Source of the DNA: Burkholderiaceae bacterium
GTDB taxonomy: Bacteria > Pseudomonadota > Gammaproteobacteria > Burkholderiales > Burkholderiaceae_E
Direction of reading: 5' to 3'
Assembly: GCA_023954045.1 (NCBI GenBank)
Contig: JAMLIR010000002.1
Coordinates: 182,793 to 246,792, forward strand
Length of the DNA: 64,000 nucleotides
The translations under genes were made by a program, and so were the position numbers. Positions within the stretch are counted from its first letter, which is position 1. Every line of letters begins with the position of its first letter. The notes beneath the pieces are model-generated. The model was not told the DNA's origin. It was given only the letters and a program-made list of their open reading frames with translations, and did not search any database. Positions 38,666-46,941 of the stretch are shown here, piece after piece.

Positions 38666-40578
38666 GCCGGCTCGGTCTGGCGGCGATCGGCGAGGTCACT
38701 GGCCAGCCCCGCCGCGGAAGAGTCGCAAGAGAGGCTGTTCTGGAACACGCCGGTGAGGAGGAAATCTACGTACCTCGAGCGGAGGAGAATGCGGTCTTGG
38801 CCGCGCTGCGGCAGCGCGGGCTGTACAAGGCGCCTCTTGGCAGCGGCAAGCACGACGTTACCTGCCCGTGGGTGCACGAGCACACTGGCCAGATCGATCA
38901 TGGGACAGCGTACTTCGAGCCGTCCGATCTTTCGGCGATCGGCGGCTTCAAGTGTCACCACAGCCACGGGGCCGAGAGGCGTATCGGCGCACTGCTCGAA
39001 TTCCTGGGCGTGAGCCTTACTGAGGCAAAGCACAAGCCGACCATTCGCCTGGCACCGGGTGCGCTGCACCAGGTCGTCGATGCTGCCGAACTGGAGCTGG
39101 CTTCCGGCGGGCAGCACTACCAGCGCGGTGGCCTGATTGTGACGGTCGTGACCGATCCGGGAACGGGCGAGACGAGGATCAAACCCACGTCTCCAAACGC
39201 CCTTCTGCGTGCGTTGTCGGCCTGTGCCACCTGGGAGCGGTACGACGCGCGCAGGGATGCATTCGTTGTGACCGACCCGGCGGCCAAGTACGTGAACGTG
39301 CTGTACGACTCGGAAAGCTACCGTCACCTGCCAGTGCTCAGAGGGATCGCGCGTCAGCCGTACCTGCGTGCCGACGGTAGCCTCATGTCGCGGCCAGGCT
39401 ACGATCCGGCGTCGGGCATGTTTGGCGCTTTCGACGAGAGGGCGTTCTCGATCAAGCCGGCTCCGACCAGGGAGGATGCCGCGCAGGCTCTGCAAGAGCT
39501 CCGAGCTCTGTTGGAGGAGTTCAACTTCGCGCAGCCCCACGACGAGGCCGCGGCACTGGGCCTGATTCTCACGGCGGCAATCAGGTCTGCCCTGCCAGTC
39601 GCCCCGATGGGACATATCAAGGCACCGCAGATCGCCTCGGGCAAGAGCTATCTTCAGAGTCTGATCGCGGCCTTTTCCGGCCCCTCCAAGCCGTCAGCCT
39701 ATGCGTTTCCGACAAACGAGGCGGAGTGCGCGAAACTCTTGCTGGCCGCGTTTCTCGAGGCGCCTTCGGTGCTGGTGTTCGACAACCTTACGACGGATCT
39801 CATCCCCTACAAGAGCCTCTGCTCCGCCCTGACCGAGGAGTTCCTGACCGGCCGAGTGCTCGGGGTAAGCAAGACGGCGACGGTGCCTACGCAAACCATG
39901 GTTCTCAGTTCCGGCAACAACGTGGATCCGGTGCGCGACATGACGCGCCGCGTGCTCACGGTGACACTGGACCCTCGGTGCGAGACGCCGGCCGCGCGCA
40001 CCTTCAATGGTGACCCACTGGGTACTGTTCGGCGGGAGCGCGGCCGTTTCGTGTCGCTGGCCCTGACGGTCGTCCGTGCGTATCTGGCGGCGGGCGCTCC
40101 CCCTACGGGCGCAATCACGGCGCTGAGACCCCTTGGAAGCTATGGCGACTGGACGCGGCTGGTGCGGGCGCCCTTGGTGTGGCTGGGGCTTCCCGATCCG
40201 GCAACGGCGATGTTTGAGCGCATGGCCGAAGACCCGGATCGAGAGACGCTGGGGGCGCTGTTGGATTCCTGGTGCCGGCGATACGGCGATCGGCCGACCC
40301 CGGTGCGTCGCGTGCTGAAGGACGTCGCATCCGGTCGTGCGCCAGAACTCGAGGAGGTCGTCCGTGACGTCGCAGATGAGCACGGAACAATCAATCGGCG
40401 GCGGCTTGGGCGTTGGATTGCGAGGCATCAGGGGCGGATCGTCGATGGTCGGCGGTTCGAGCGCGGTCCGAAGAGCAGCGGTTCAGAGACGTGGCGCGTA
40501 GTGGGTTTGGTGGTTTCGGGGGTTAGCGCCGCGCCCAGCGCTGAATCTGTCGCAATTGCAGACGTAGAGGTGTTCTGA
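38650..40578 (+). CDS. Primase/helicase-like replication protein of the element
   Basis: 642-residue protein. Near residues 68-115 a zinc-type Cys/His arrangement is present (DVTCPWVHEH, FKCHHSHG), as in element primases. From about 240 an ATPase-like region begins; APQIASGKSYL near 330 resembles a Walker A, and VLVFDNL near 380 a Walker B. A VSKTATVPTQTMVLSSGN segment follows, typical of D5-like or DUF927-type helicases. It probably drives element replication. The start is GTG at 38650; an N-terminal part may be lost in the preceding short frame. Confidence 0.68.
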   Translation: MDEIVSRLGLAAIGEVTGQPRRGRVAREAVLEHAGEEEIYVPRAEENAVLAALRQRGLYKAPLGSGKHDVTCPWVHEHTGQIDHGTAYFEPSDLSAIGGFKCHHSHGAERRIGALLEFLGVSLTEAKHKPTIRLAPGALHQVVDAAELELASGGQHYQRGGLIVTVVTDPGTGETRIKPTSPNALLRALSACATWERYDARRDAFVVTDPAAKYVNVLYDSESYRHLPVLRGIARQPYLRADGSLMSRPGYDPASGMFGAFDERAFSIKPAPTREDAAQALQELRALLEEFNFAQPHDEAAALGLILTAAIRSALPVAPMGHIKAPQIASGKSYLQSLIAAFSGPSKPSAYAFPTNEAECAKLLLAAFLEAPSVLVFDNLTTDLIPYKSLCSALTEEFLTGRVLGVSKTATVPTQTMVLSSGNNVDPVRDMTRRVLTVTLDPRCETPAARTFNGDPLGTVRRERGRFVSLALTVVRAYLAAGAPPTGAITALRPLGSYGDWTRLVRAPLVWLGLPDPATAMFERMAEDPDRETLGALLDSWCRRYGDRPTPVRRVLKDVASGRAPELEEVVRDVADEHGTINRRRLGRWIARHQGRIVDGRRFERGPKSSGSETWRVVGLVVSGVSAAPSAESVAIADVEVF

Positions 40579-40922
40579 TGAGCGCGAGGGAATTGCTCGA
40601 GGAACTGCGAGCGGCGGGGATCACCGTCGCTGTTCGTGGGAACAAGCTGCTCGTGCGGCCGGCCGACAGACTCACCGACGGGCATCGCGATGCGCTTAGG
40701 GCGGCGAAGCCCGAGGTGCTGACGTTGCTCGCAACTTCCGGTGACGCGGAAACCTTCGGGGCGCCAGCGGCGCCCTTTGTGGCGGAGCATCGGATCGGCA
40801 GTGGCGAGGCCGCAGTGTTGGCGCAGGACCTGATCCGCGCAATCGCCGCACAGGCGAGAAGATGCACATGGCCGCGGTGCTGTATAGGCGGCCCTGGGCC
40901 CGGAGAGGTCGATCGAGTCTAA
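40578..40922 (+). CDS. TubC N-terminal docking-domain-like small protein
   Basis: 114-residue protein whose first 50 residues (ARELLEELRAAGITVAVRGNKLLVRPAD, then ALRAAKPEVLTLL) match the TubC_N docking domain common in phage and plasmid proteins. The C-terminal half is divergent with a CTWPRCC cluster. It overlaps the preceding stop as TGATG, so it is coupled to the replication protein. Confidence 0.7.
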   Translation: MSARELLEELRAAGITVAVRGNKLLVRPADRLTDGHRDALRAAKPEVLTLLATSGDAETFGAPAAPFVAEHRIGSGEAAVLAQDLIRAIAAQARRCTWPRCCIGGPGPGEVDRV

Positions 40923-40935
40923 TGAGGTGAGCGAC

Positions 40936-41433
40936 ATGGGGAATACCATCGTGAGCAAGCGGCGTTCGGGCGTGGCCTTGACCGAGGCGGTCGTTGCGCA
41001 CATCTGCGAGCAACTGGTGCTCGGCCGCAGCCTGCGGTCGATCTGCCTGGACGACGAGGGGATGCCCGCGCTTGGGTCCGTGATGCGATGGCTAGATGCG
41101 GATGCCGCCTTCAGAGAGCGGTACGCGCGCGCGCGCGAACTCCAGGCCGACACGCTGGTCGACGAAATCCTCGAGATAGCGGATGACGGGCGCTACGACA
41201 CCTACGTCGACGACCAGGGGAACACGCGCACCGACCACGAGGCGATTGCGAGGGCGCGGTTGCGGATTGATGCGCGCAAGTGGGTCGCCGCCAAGATGCG
41301 ACCTCGCAAGTATGGGGACCGGCTCACGCTGGAGCCCGTGGACGATCGCTGTGAACATGCCCAGATTGCAGCGGTCGATCTATCGAGCATCAAGCGGGCG
41401 CTTGAGCGGGTTCGCGGTGGGCAGCAGGGGTGA
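40936..41433 (+). CDS. Terminase small-subunit-like protein
   Basis: 165-residue protein. It has an N-terminal helix-turn-helix-like region (TEAVVAHICEQLVLGRSLRSICLDDEGMP) and the core FRERYARARELQADTLVDEILEIADD with RIDARKWVAAKMRPRKYGDR, which is the pattern of phage terminase small subunits. No large subunit is in the element. Small terminases without a large subunit are typical of phage satellites that redirect helper packaging; here that is inference. The ATG at 40936 has a GAGG ribosome site eight bases upstream; a GTG at 40927 is less likely. Confidence 0.75.
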   Translation: MGNTIVSKRRSGVALTEAVVAHICEQLVLGRSLRSICLDDEGMPALGSVMRWLDADAAFRERYARARELQADTLVDEILEIADDGRYDTYVDDQGNTRTDHEAIARARLRIDARKWVAAKMRPRKYGDRLTLEPVDDRCEHAQIAAVDLSSIKRALERVRGGQQG

Positions 41434-41561
41434 GCGCTTCCCGTCAGAGTGATCGATTCACGCCTTGCAGCGGCGGCGGGTGAGACTGAGAATCCACAGG
41501 AACGAGGGCAGGTCACCGAGACCACGGATGGCTGCCATCGGGCTGCAACTAGCCCGCAATC

Positions 41562-42158
41562 ATGGTGCCCGCTGGCATGACCGACACAGCCCCTGAGTAC
41601 ACCCTAGTGATCCGAAGGAAGGATTTCTTGAGCGCCGTCCGGGCGATCAAGCCCAAGCGGGTGAACGTTGCCGACAAGCTGAGCGAGTTCCAGTTCGGCT
41701 TCATCGACGGGGAGGCCGTGTTCTGCCGCCACGGTGCTCAGACACGTCGCCCTGCAAGCGGCAACTGGCCCGGCTTCGCGTGCTTCAGGTTCGCGATGAT
41801 GCTGGCGGTGCTGAAGATTCCGCCCCCCGGCGACCCCATCGAGATCCGTTGCAGCGGCAAGACCTTGCAGATCGGCTCGACGAAGGTGTCTGTACGTTGG
41901 ATCGGCGTTTCGGAGTGGATTGCCGAGTTGGCGCTCGAGGCGCATCTGCACGGGCCGGATGACGAGCCGGTATCCGAACCGCTCTACTGTCCGAGGTGTG
42001 GCAAACGAGAGGGCATTCTGTTCAGCGATCTGCCCCGCAAGGCGGGAAGGTACCCCGTGCGCCAGGAGCAATTGATCGTCGGCGGTGACCTGTTCGGGGC
42101 CACGCCGACTCGGGAATGCAGGACATGTCGGCACCAGTGGATTGAGTTGGACGATTAG
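41562..42158 (+). CDS. Unknown protein with clamp-like N-terminus and C-terminal zinc ribbon
   Basis: 198-residue protein. The first ~125 residues alternate short strands and helices (YTLVIRRKDFLSAVRAIKP, FQFGFIDGEAVFC, IEIRCSGKTLQIGSTKVSV) in a way that recalls one domain of a sliding clamp. The C-terminal part has CPRCGKRE near 143 and CRTCRHQW near 188, a zinc ribbon. I do not recognise a family. The start (41562 or 41577) lacks a good ribosome site. The 128-bp gap before it shows no gene. It ends convergent with the next gene, overlapping it by four bases. Confidence 0.6.
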   Translation: MVPAGMTDTAPEYTLVIRRKDFLSAVRAIKPKRVNVADKLSEFQFGFIDGEAVFCRHGAQTRRPASGNWPGFACFRFAMMLAVLKIPPPGDPIEIRCSGKTLQIGSTKVSVRWIGVSEWIAELALEAHLHGPDDEPVSEPLYCPRCGKREGILFSDLPRKAGRYPVRQEQLIVGGDLFGATPTRECRTCRHQWIELDD

Positions 42159-42739
42159 AGGGGTAATCGCGGCTCCTGGCCCCAGCCGTGCAATTCCTCC
42201 GGGTATGCGGCGAACGCAATTTCGCCGACGTCCATTGGGGAGAAATCCAGGAACCGCACGGAATTGGGGAAGGATTGTGCGGCCGCGTGGAGGCGATCCA
42301 TGCCCCCCAAGTTCCTGTCGATGCTCATGTCGCACAGGGTCCACGGGTCCTCCCATGAAGGGAGCCCCACCGCCTTGGCCATGCGCTCGGCCAAGTAGTG
42401 AAAGCACGCGAGCCCCGCCACGTAGAGAAGATGACGGCACGCCTGTGCATTGTTGATGCTCTCGACGCCGACAGCAGCGCCGCAGAACGGACAGTGGATC
42501 GACCAGCCGGACCAGCCTTCGAGCGCAATAGGCGGACGGTTTGACGACGGAGGCGGACTTGCGGCCCCGTCCTCCTCCGCCTCCAAATGCGTCTGGTCTT
42601 CCGAAAGCGGGGTTGGCGCGTCGGGGGGCTCTCGGATCAGATCTCGAACCAACTCAAGCGCGTCTGCCAGCAGCGCAACCCGCTGCTCCCGTGTGCTGGC
42701 CTGCTCCACTTTGAGCACCCAATCGTCGAGGTCGATCAC
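42155..42739 (-). CDS. Unknown protein with central zinc-binding motif
   Basis: 194-residue protein. The N-terminal helix (MIDLDDWVLKVEQASTREQRVALL) is followed by an acidic/Pro/Ser linker, then CPFCGAAVG near 84 and a Cys-His pair (ACRHLLY) near 100. This fits a zinc-binding domain like that of small phage or plasmid HNH or regulatory proteins, but no catalytic motif is clear. It is convergent with the clamp-like gene and is the last gene before the right end of the element. Function unknown. Confidence 0.6.
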   Translation of the reverse strand: MIDLDDWVLKVEQASTREQRVALLADALELVRDLIREPPDAPTPLSEDQTHLEAEEDGAASPPPSSNRPPIALEGWSGWSIHCPFCGAAVGVESINNAQACRHLLYVAGLACFHYLAERMAKAVGLPSWEDPWTLCDMSIDRNLGGMDRLHAAAQSFPNSVRFLDFSPMDVGEIAFAAYPEELHGWGQEPRLPL

Positions 42740-43020
42740 GGTCTCCGCTCCGTCGGTGCGAGTTGGGGCCTATGGGGGACCATGGACCCACCGATACTCG
42801 CGTCGAGCGACTGTGCCCGTGGGGCCGGTTAGCGTTCGCACGGCGTTGGCGTGTAGACCATGGCCCCGCGCCTGGACCTTTTGACTCGAGGCTCCGGTCG
42901 AATGCTACCTTGGTGCGCCGATGTGGACACGCGAACGGTGGGTGTCCAAGAATGTGTCCAAGTAAGCAGCGAGGGCCGTGTAGCTCGTTGAATGCAAAAG
43001 ACAAATCGGCGCCTATAACA
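42740..43020. other. Noncoding right end of the element
   Basis: 281 bp with no convincing gene. It holds the right-end TGTCCAAG repeats (42923-42965) and the attR junction begins at its edge. The promoter for the minus-strand gene at 42155-42739 should also lie here. Nothing else was recognised. Confidence 0.7.
42923..42965. repeat. Right-end TGTCCAAG repeats
   Basis: GTGGACAC (42923-42930, inverse), GTGTCCAAG (42942-42950) and TGTGTCCAAGTAA (42953-42965). The last is identical to 21757-21769 at the left end. They lie 55-100 bases inside attR and are candidate integrase or excisionase binding sites. Confidence 0.55.
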
Positions 43021-43038
43021 TTCTGCATCGGGAAATGA
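43021..43038 (+). repeat. attR direct repeat (displaced original mnmE 3' end)
   Basis: TTCTGCATCGGGAAATGA encodes FCIGK-stop in frame, the ancestral mnmE end that the element displaced. The GC-rich codon choice (TTC, GGG) suits the host better than the attL copy (TTT, GGA). Four bases later the next chromosomal gene starts. Confidence 0.88.
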
Positions 43039-43042
43039 CGCA

Positions 43043-44206
43043 GTGAGAATCCTCGAAATCCGCGAATCGACCCGCCCGATCGCGTCGAACATCCGCAACG
43101 CGTACATCGACTTCTCGAAGATGACGCTGAGCCTGGTGGCCGTCGTCACCGACCAGGTGCGCGACGGCCGGCCCGTGATCGGCTACGGCTTCAACTCGAA
43201 CGGCCGCTACGGGCAGGGCGCGCTGATGCGCGAACGCTTCATTCCGCGGGTGCTCGGCGCCGCGCCCGACAGCCTGCTCGACGGGCGAGGCCTGCTGTGC
43301 CCGCACCGGATCTGGGCCGCAATGATGACCAACGAGAAGCCTGGCGGCCACGGCGAGCGCTCGGTCGCGGTGGGCACGATCGACATGGCGGTCTGGGATG
43401 CGGTGGCGAAGATCGAGGGCAAGCCGCTCTACCAGTCGCTCGCCGATCGGTACGGCGACGGTCGCCCGAACCGGCGCGTGTTCGTCTACGCGGCAGGCGG
43501 CTACTACTGGCCGGGCAAGGGCCTCGACGGGCTGATGCAGGAGATGCGGAGCTACCTCGACCGCGGCTACTCGGTGGTCAAGATGAAGATCGGCGGCGCG
43601 TCGCTGGCCGAGGACTGCCGGCGAATCGAGGCGGTGCTCGCGCTGCTGGGGCCGGGCCAGCGGCTAGCGGTCGACGCGAACGGCCGCTTCGACCTGACCA
43701 CCGCGATCGACTACGCGAAGGCGCTCGCGCAGTACGACCTCTTCTGGTACGAGGAAGCGGGCGACCCGCTCGACTACGCGCTGCAGGCCGAGCTCGCGAA
43801 CCACTACGACAAGCCGATGGCGACCGGCGAGAACCTGTTCTCGATGCAGGACGCGCGCAACCTGATCCGCCATGCCGGCATGCGGCCCGACCGCGACTGG
43901 CTGCAGTTCGACTGCGCGCTGAGCTACGGCCTGGTGGAGTACCTGCGCACGCTGGCGATGCTGGATGAACACGGCTGGTCGCGCAGCCGCTGCATCCCGC
44001 ACGGCGGCCACCAGATGTCGCTGGCGATCGCGGCGGGGCTGGGCCTGGGCGGCAACGAGTCGTATCCCGACCTGTTCCAGCCCTATGGCGGCTTTCCCGA
44101 CGGCGTGCGCGTCGAGGACGGCTACGTCACGCTGCCCGAACTGGTCGGGATCGGCTTCGAGGGCAAGGCGGACCTGCGCGCCGCGATGCACGCCCTGGCG
44201 CATTAA
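43043..44206 (+). CDS. tarD: Enolase-superfamily dehydratase, D(-)-tartrate dehydratase-like
   Basis: 387-residue enolase-superfamily enzyme that would dehydrate D-tartrate to oxaloacetate using Mg2+. KxK at K180-M-K182, metal-site residues around VDANGRFD (D211) and WYEEAGDP, and the catalytic His in PHGGHQMSLAIAAGLGLGGNE near residue 320 match the Bradyrhizobium TarD type. The start is GTG at 43043. Without the inserted element it would lie four bases after mnmE. The family and motifs are clear; the exact substrate is inferred. Confidence 0.8.
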   Translation: MRILEIRESTRPIASNIRNAYIDFSKMTLSLVAVVTDQVRDGRPVIGYGFNSNGRYGQGALMRERFIPRVLGAAPDSLLDGRGLLCPHRIWAAMMTNEKPGGHGERSVAVGTIDMAVWDAVAKIEGKPLYQSLADRYGDGRPNRRVFVYAAGGYYWPGKGLDGLMQEMRSYLDRGYSVVKMKIGGASLAEDCRRIEAVLALLGPGQRLAVDANGRFDLTTAIDYAKALAQYDLFWYEEAGDPLDYALQAELANHYDKPMATGENLFSMQDARNLIRHAGMRPDRDWLQFDCALSYGLVEYLRTLAMLDEHGWSRSRCIPHGGHQMSLAIAAGLGLGGNESYPDLFQPYGGFPDGVRVEDGYVTLPELVGIGFEGKADLRAAMHALAH

Positions 44207-44213
44207 GGGCCGG

Positions 44214-44234
44214 CGCAGCGGCCGCGCCGCTGCG
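44214..44234 (+). terminator. Hairpin between the dehydratase and E1 alpha genes
   Basis: CGCAGCGG-CCGCG-CCGCTGCG forms an 8-bp stem seven bases after the dehydratase stop. No T-run follows; it could attenuate or define the mRNA end. Confidence 0.4.
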
Positions 44235-44278
44235 TGTACGATGCCGGGCTCGACCCGTTCCCGGAATTTCCGCCAGCG

Positions 44279-45307
44279 ATGACCGACGATTCCGCGCTCG
44301 ACGCCGACCGGCTGCTCGGGCTCTATCACACGATGTGCCGGATCCGTGCGTTCGAGGACGCGGCGGAGGAGGCGAGCCGCGGCGGCGTCGCCGCGTTCGG
44401 GCAGGCGAGCGGCACGCGCGCGCAGGTGCGCGGCCCGCTGCACCTGTCGACGGGCCAGGAGGCGGTGGCCACCGGCGTCTGCGCGCACCTGCGCGCGAGC
44501 GACTGGCTGACCTCGACGCACCGCGGCCACGGGCACACGATCGCCAAGGGCGCGAACCTAGAGCGGATGATGCACGAGCTGTTCGGCCGCGCGAGCGGCT
44601 TTTGCGGCGGCAAGGGCGGCTCGATGCACATCGCGGACTTCTCGGTCGGCATGCTGGGCGCCAACGGCGTCGTCGCCGCCGGGATTCCGATCGCGGTGGG
44701 CGCGGCGCAGTCGATGCGCGTGCAGGGACGCGACGCGATCGCGGTGACCTACTTCGGTGACGGCGCGCTCAATCGCGGGCCGTTCGCGGAGAGCCTGAAC
44801 TGGGCGGCGGCGTTCGAATTGCCGGTGCTCTTCGTCTGCGAGGACAACCGCTGGTCGGCCACCACGCGCACCGAGGCGATGTCGGCCGGCGAGGGCGCGG
44901 CCGCGCGCGCGCGCGGCTTCGGCGTGCCGGCACTGGAAGTCGACGGGATGGACGTCGAGGCGGTGTGGCAGGCCGCGCGCGAGCTGGTCGCGCAGGTGCG
45001 CGCCGGCGACGGCCCGCGGCTGCTGCACGCGAAGACGTATCGGTTCAAGGGGCACGTGTCGGTCGACCCGGCCGCGTATCGCGATCCGCGCGAGCTCGCC
45101 GCGGCGATGAACGACGACCCGCTGCTGCTCGCGCAGCGCAGGCTGGTCGAGCGCGGCGTCGCCAACGAGGCGATCGAGGCGCGGATGCGCGCCGCGCGCG
45201 ACGAGGTCGCCGCGGCGCTGGCCACGGCCGACGCCGCGGCCTGGCCGGCCGAGCAGGCTGCGTTCGAGGACGTGCAGGACACCGGGAGCGGCCGATGGTT
45301 CAGCTGA
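44279..45307 (+). CDS. TPP-dependent dehydrogenase E1 alpha subunit
   Basis: 342-residue protein with the E1 alpha fold: MCRIRAFEDAAEEASRGG near 20, GPLHLSTGQEAVATG near 52-66 and the TPP-binding motif YFGDGALNRGPFAESLNWAA, with GDG near 160 and Asn following. It decarboxylates a 2-oxo acid (pyruvate or acetoin-type) as an alpha-beta heterotetramer with the next gene. No E2 or E3 gene is nearby, so the complex partner lies elsewhere or the pair works alone. The start at 44279 gives the typical N-terminus; a frame from 44234 is less likely. It overlaps the beta gene by 13 bases. Confidence 0.88.
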   Translation: MTDDSALDADRLLGLYHTMCRIRAFEDAAEEASRGGVAAFGQASGTRAQVRGPLHLSTGQEAVATGVCAHLRASDWLTSTHRGHGHTIAKGANLERMMHELFGRASGFCGGKGGSMHIADFSVGMLGANGVVAAGIPIAVGAAQSMRVQGRDAIAVTYFGDGALNRGPFAESLNWAAAFELPVLFVCEDNRWSATTRTEAMSAGEGAAARARGFGVPALEVDGMDVEAVWQAARELVAQVRAGDGPRLLHAKTYRFKGHVSVDPAAYRDPRELAAAMNDDPLLLAQRRLVERGVANEAIEARMRAARDEVAAALATADAAAWPAEQAAFEDVQDTGSGRWFS

Positions 45308-46311
45308 CGCAGTCGCCCGCCGGCGAAGCGGGGGCGTCCGGCGGCGCGCGGACGATGAACTACGCCGCGGCGGCGGCCGCGGCGCTCGACGACCTGATGC
45401 GCGCCGACGACTCGGTCGTCGCGCTCGGCGAAGACCTCGGCCGCGGCGGCATCTTCGGCCAGTATCGCGGGCTGCTCGAGGCGTTCGGCCCGGCGCGCGT
45501 GATCGACACGCCGATCTCGGAAGCGACGATCGCCGGCTCGGCGGTCGGCATGGCGCTGACGGGCCTGAAGCCGGTGGTCGAGATGCGGGTCGTCGACTTC
45601 GCGCTGTGCGCGATGGACGAGATCGTCAACCAGGCCGCGAAGAACCGCTTCATGTTCGGCGGGCAGGGCCGCGTGCCGATGGTGATCCGGATGCCGATCG
45701 GCATCTGGAGCGCGTCGGCCGCGCAGCACTCGCAGTCGCTGGAGGCGTGGTTCGCGCACGTGCCCGGGCTCGCGGTCGTCTGCCCGGCCACGCCGCAGGA
45801 CAACTACGCGCTGCTGAAGGCGGCGGTCGCGAGCGGCGATCCGGTCGCGTACTTCGAGCACAAGGAACTCTGGGCACTCGAAGGCGAGGTCGACGCGTCG
45901 CAGGCGGTCGAGATCGGCCGCGCGCGCATCGCGCGGGCCGGGCGCGACCTCACGATCGTCGCCTGGAGCCGCGCGGTGCACGAGGCGCTCGAAGCCGCGC
46001 GCACGCTCGCGCAGCAGGGGATCGACGCCGAAGTGATCGACCTGCGCACGATCTGGCCCTGGGACCGCGAGACGGTCGAGGCCTCGGCCCGGCGCACCGG
46101 GCGCGTGCTGGTGGTGCACGAGGCAGTGCAGGTGGCCGGGTTCGGCGCCGAGATCGTCGCGACGCTGGCTGAGCGCTGCGACGCGCGGCTCGCGCGGTTG
46201 GGCGCGCCGCGCGCGCCGGTCGGCTATTCGCCGCCGCTGGAGGCGCAGGCGCGCATCACGGCGGCGAAGATCGTCGAAGCGGCGACGCAGCTCGTCAGCC
46301 GGGCGCGCTGA
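45295..46311 (+). CDS. TPP-dependent dehydrogenase E1 beta subunit
   Basis: 338-residue E1 beta subunit. It has ALGEDLGRGGIFGQYRGLLEAFG near 43-65, VIDTPISEATIAGSAVGMALTGLKPV and MPIGIWSASAAQHSQSLEAWFAHVPGL, the transketolase pyrimidine-binding and C-terminal domains of the family. The start at 45295 overlaps the alpha gene by 13 bases, so translation is coupled. Which 2-oxo acid is used cannot be read from the sequence. Confidence 0.88.
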   Translation: MVQLTQSPAGEAGASGGARTMNYAAAAAAALDDLMRADDSVVALGEDLGRGGIFGQYRGLLEAFGPARVIDTPISEATIAGSAVGMALTGLKPVVEMRVVDFALCAMDEIVNQAAKNRFMFGGQGRVPMVIRMPIGIWSASAAQHSQSLEAWFAHVPGLAVVCPATPQDNYALLKAAVASGDPVAYFEHKELWALEGEVDASQAVEIGRARIARAGRDLTIVAWSRAVHEALEAARTLAQQGIDAEVIDLRTIWPWDRETVEASARRTGRVLVVHEAVQVAGFGAEIVATLAERCDARLARLGAPRAPVGYSPPLEAQARITAAKIVEAATQLVSRAR

Positions 46312-46371
46312 GCGGCGCCAGGGCCACGCGCGCCTCACGCGGGCCGGAGCCGGCGCCGGCCTGCGGCGCGG

Positions 46372-46863
46372 TCACTCGTCGAGCGGCTCGAAGACCCCGA
46401 GTTCGCGGTTCTTGCGCACGTTCGACCACGGCCGGGCGATGCCGTTCATCGCGACCCAGACGCCCGCCGGCAGGCTGCGCGCGAAGGCGATCGCGGCGCC
46501 GAGATTGAAGCTCGCGTCCGAATCGGCCAGCGCGAACGGAACCATCGCGCCGGTGAGGACGATCGTCTTCGCGAGCCCCGCCTGGCCGAGCACGCGTGCC
46601 GTCTCGACCATCGTGTCGGTGCCGTGGACGACCACCAGCGCCGGCTCGGGCGCGGCGCGGCACGCCGCCAGCACGCGCTGCCGGTGCTCGTCCACCATGT
46701 CTAGGCTGTCGATCATCATCACCACCTCGACCTGCAGCGGGCCCGCGACGCGGGCGCGGGCGACGATCTCGTGCAGGTGGGTCTCGCCGAAGCCGAGCAC
46801 GCCGGTCATCGGGTCGTAGCGCTTGTCGAAGGTGCCGCCGGTGGCGAGGATGCGCAGGTTCAT
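46372..46863 (-). CDS. Short asparaginase-domain protein
   Basis: 163-residue protein covering only the N-terminal domain of L-asparaginase. ILATGGTFDK near residue 5 (nucleophile Thr in TGGT), VVHGTDTMVETA near 80 and TGAMVPFALADSD near 105 are present, while the C-terminal domain of full asparaginases (about 330 residues) is absent. This compact form is known in proteobacteria and has all active-site motifs. It is convergent with the E1 beta gene. Confidence 0.8.
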   Translation of the reverse strand: MNLRILATGGTFDKRYDPMTGVLGFGETHLHEIVARARVAGPLQVEVVMMIDSLDMVDEHRQRVLAACRAAPEPALVVVHGTDTMVETARVLGQAGLAKTIVLTGAMVPFALADSDASFNLGAAIAFARSLPAGVWVAMNGIARPWSNVRKNRELGVFEPLDE

Positions 46864-46941
46864 GATTAGAATCGTCGGGAGCAGGCCGGCGGCCTCCATC
46901 GCGCCGCAGTGTACCGTCGGCCCGCAGGTGGCGCATCGACG

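Larger units (their letters stand above)
21626..43038. mobile_element. Integrated element in the 3' end of mnmE carrying a defence-type operon
   Basis: 21.4-kb element bounded by imperfect 18-bp direct repeats, TTTTGCATCGGAAAGTAG (21626-21643) and TTCTGCATCGGGAAATGA (43021-43038). Both encode FCIGK-stop, the MnmE C-terminus, with identical core TGCATCGG. A P4-type integrase gene lies next to the left end. Repeats of TGTCCAAG occur at both ends. Cargo: a three-gene helicase-methyltransferase-helicase operon, a regulator, and a satellite or phage-like module (AlpA, primase-like, terminase small-subunit-like). From established knowledge, Salmonella genomic island 1 uses the same gene end (trmE/mnmE), so this is a recognised integration hotspot, although the integrase types may differ. 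Confidence 0.9.
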
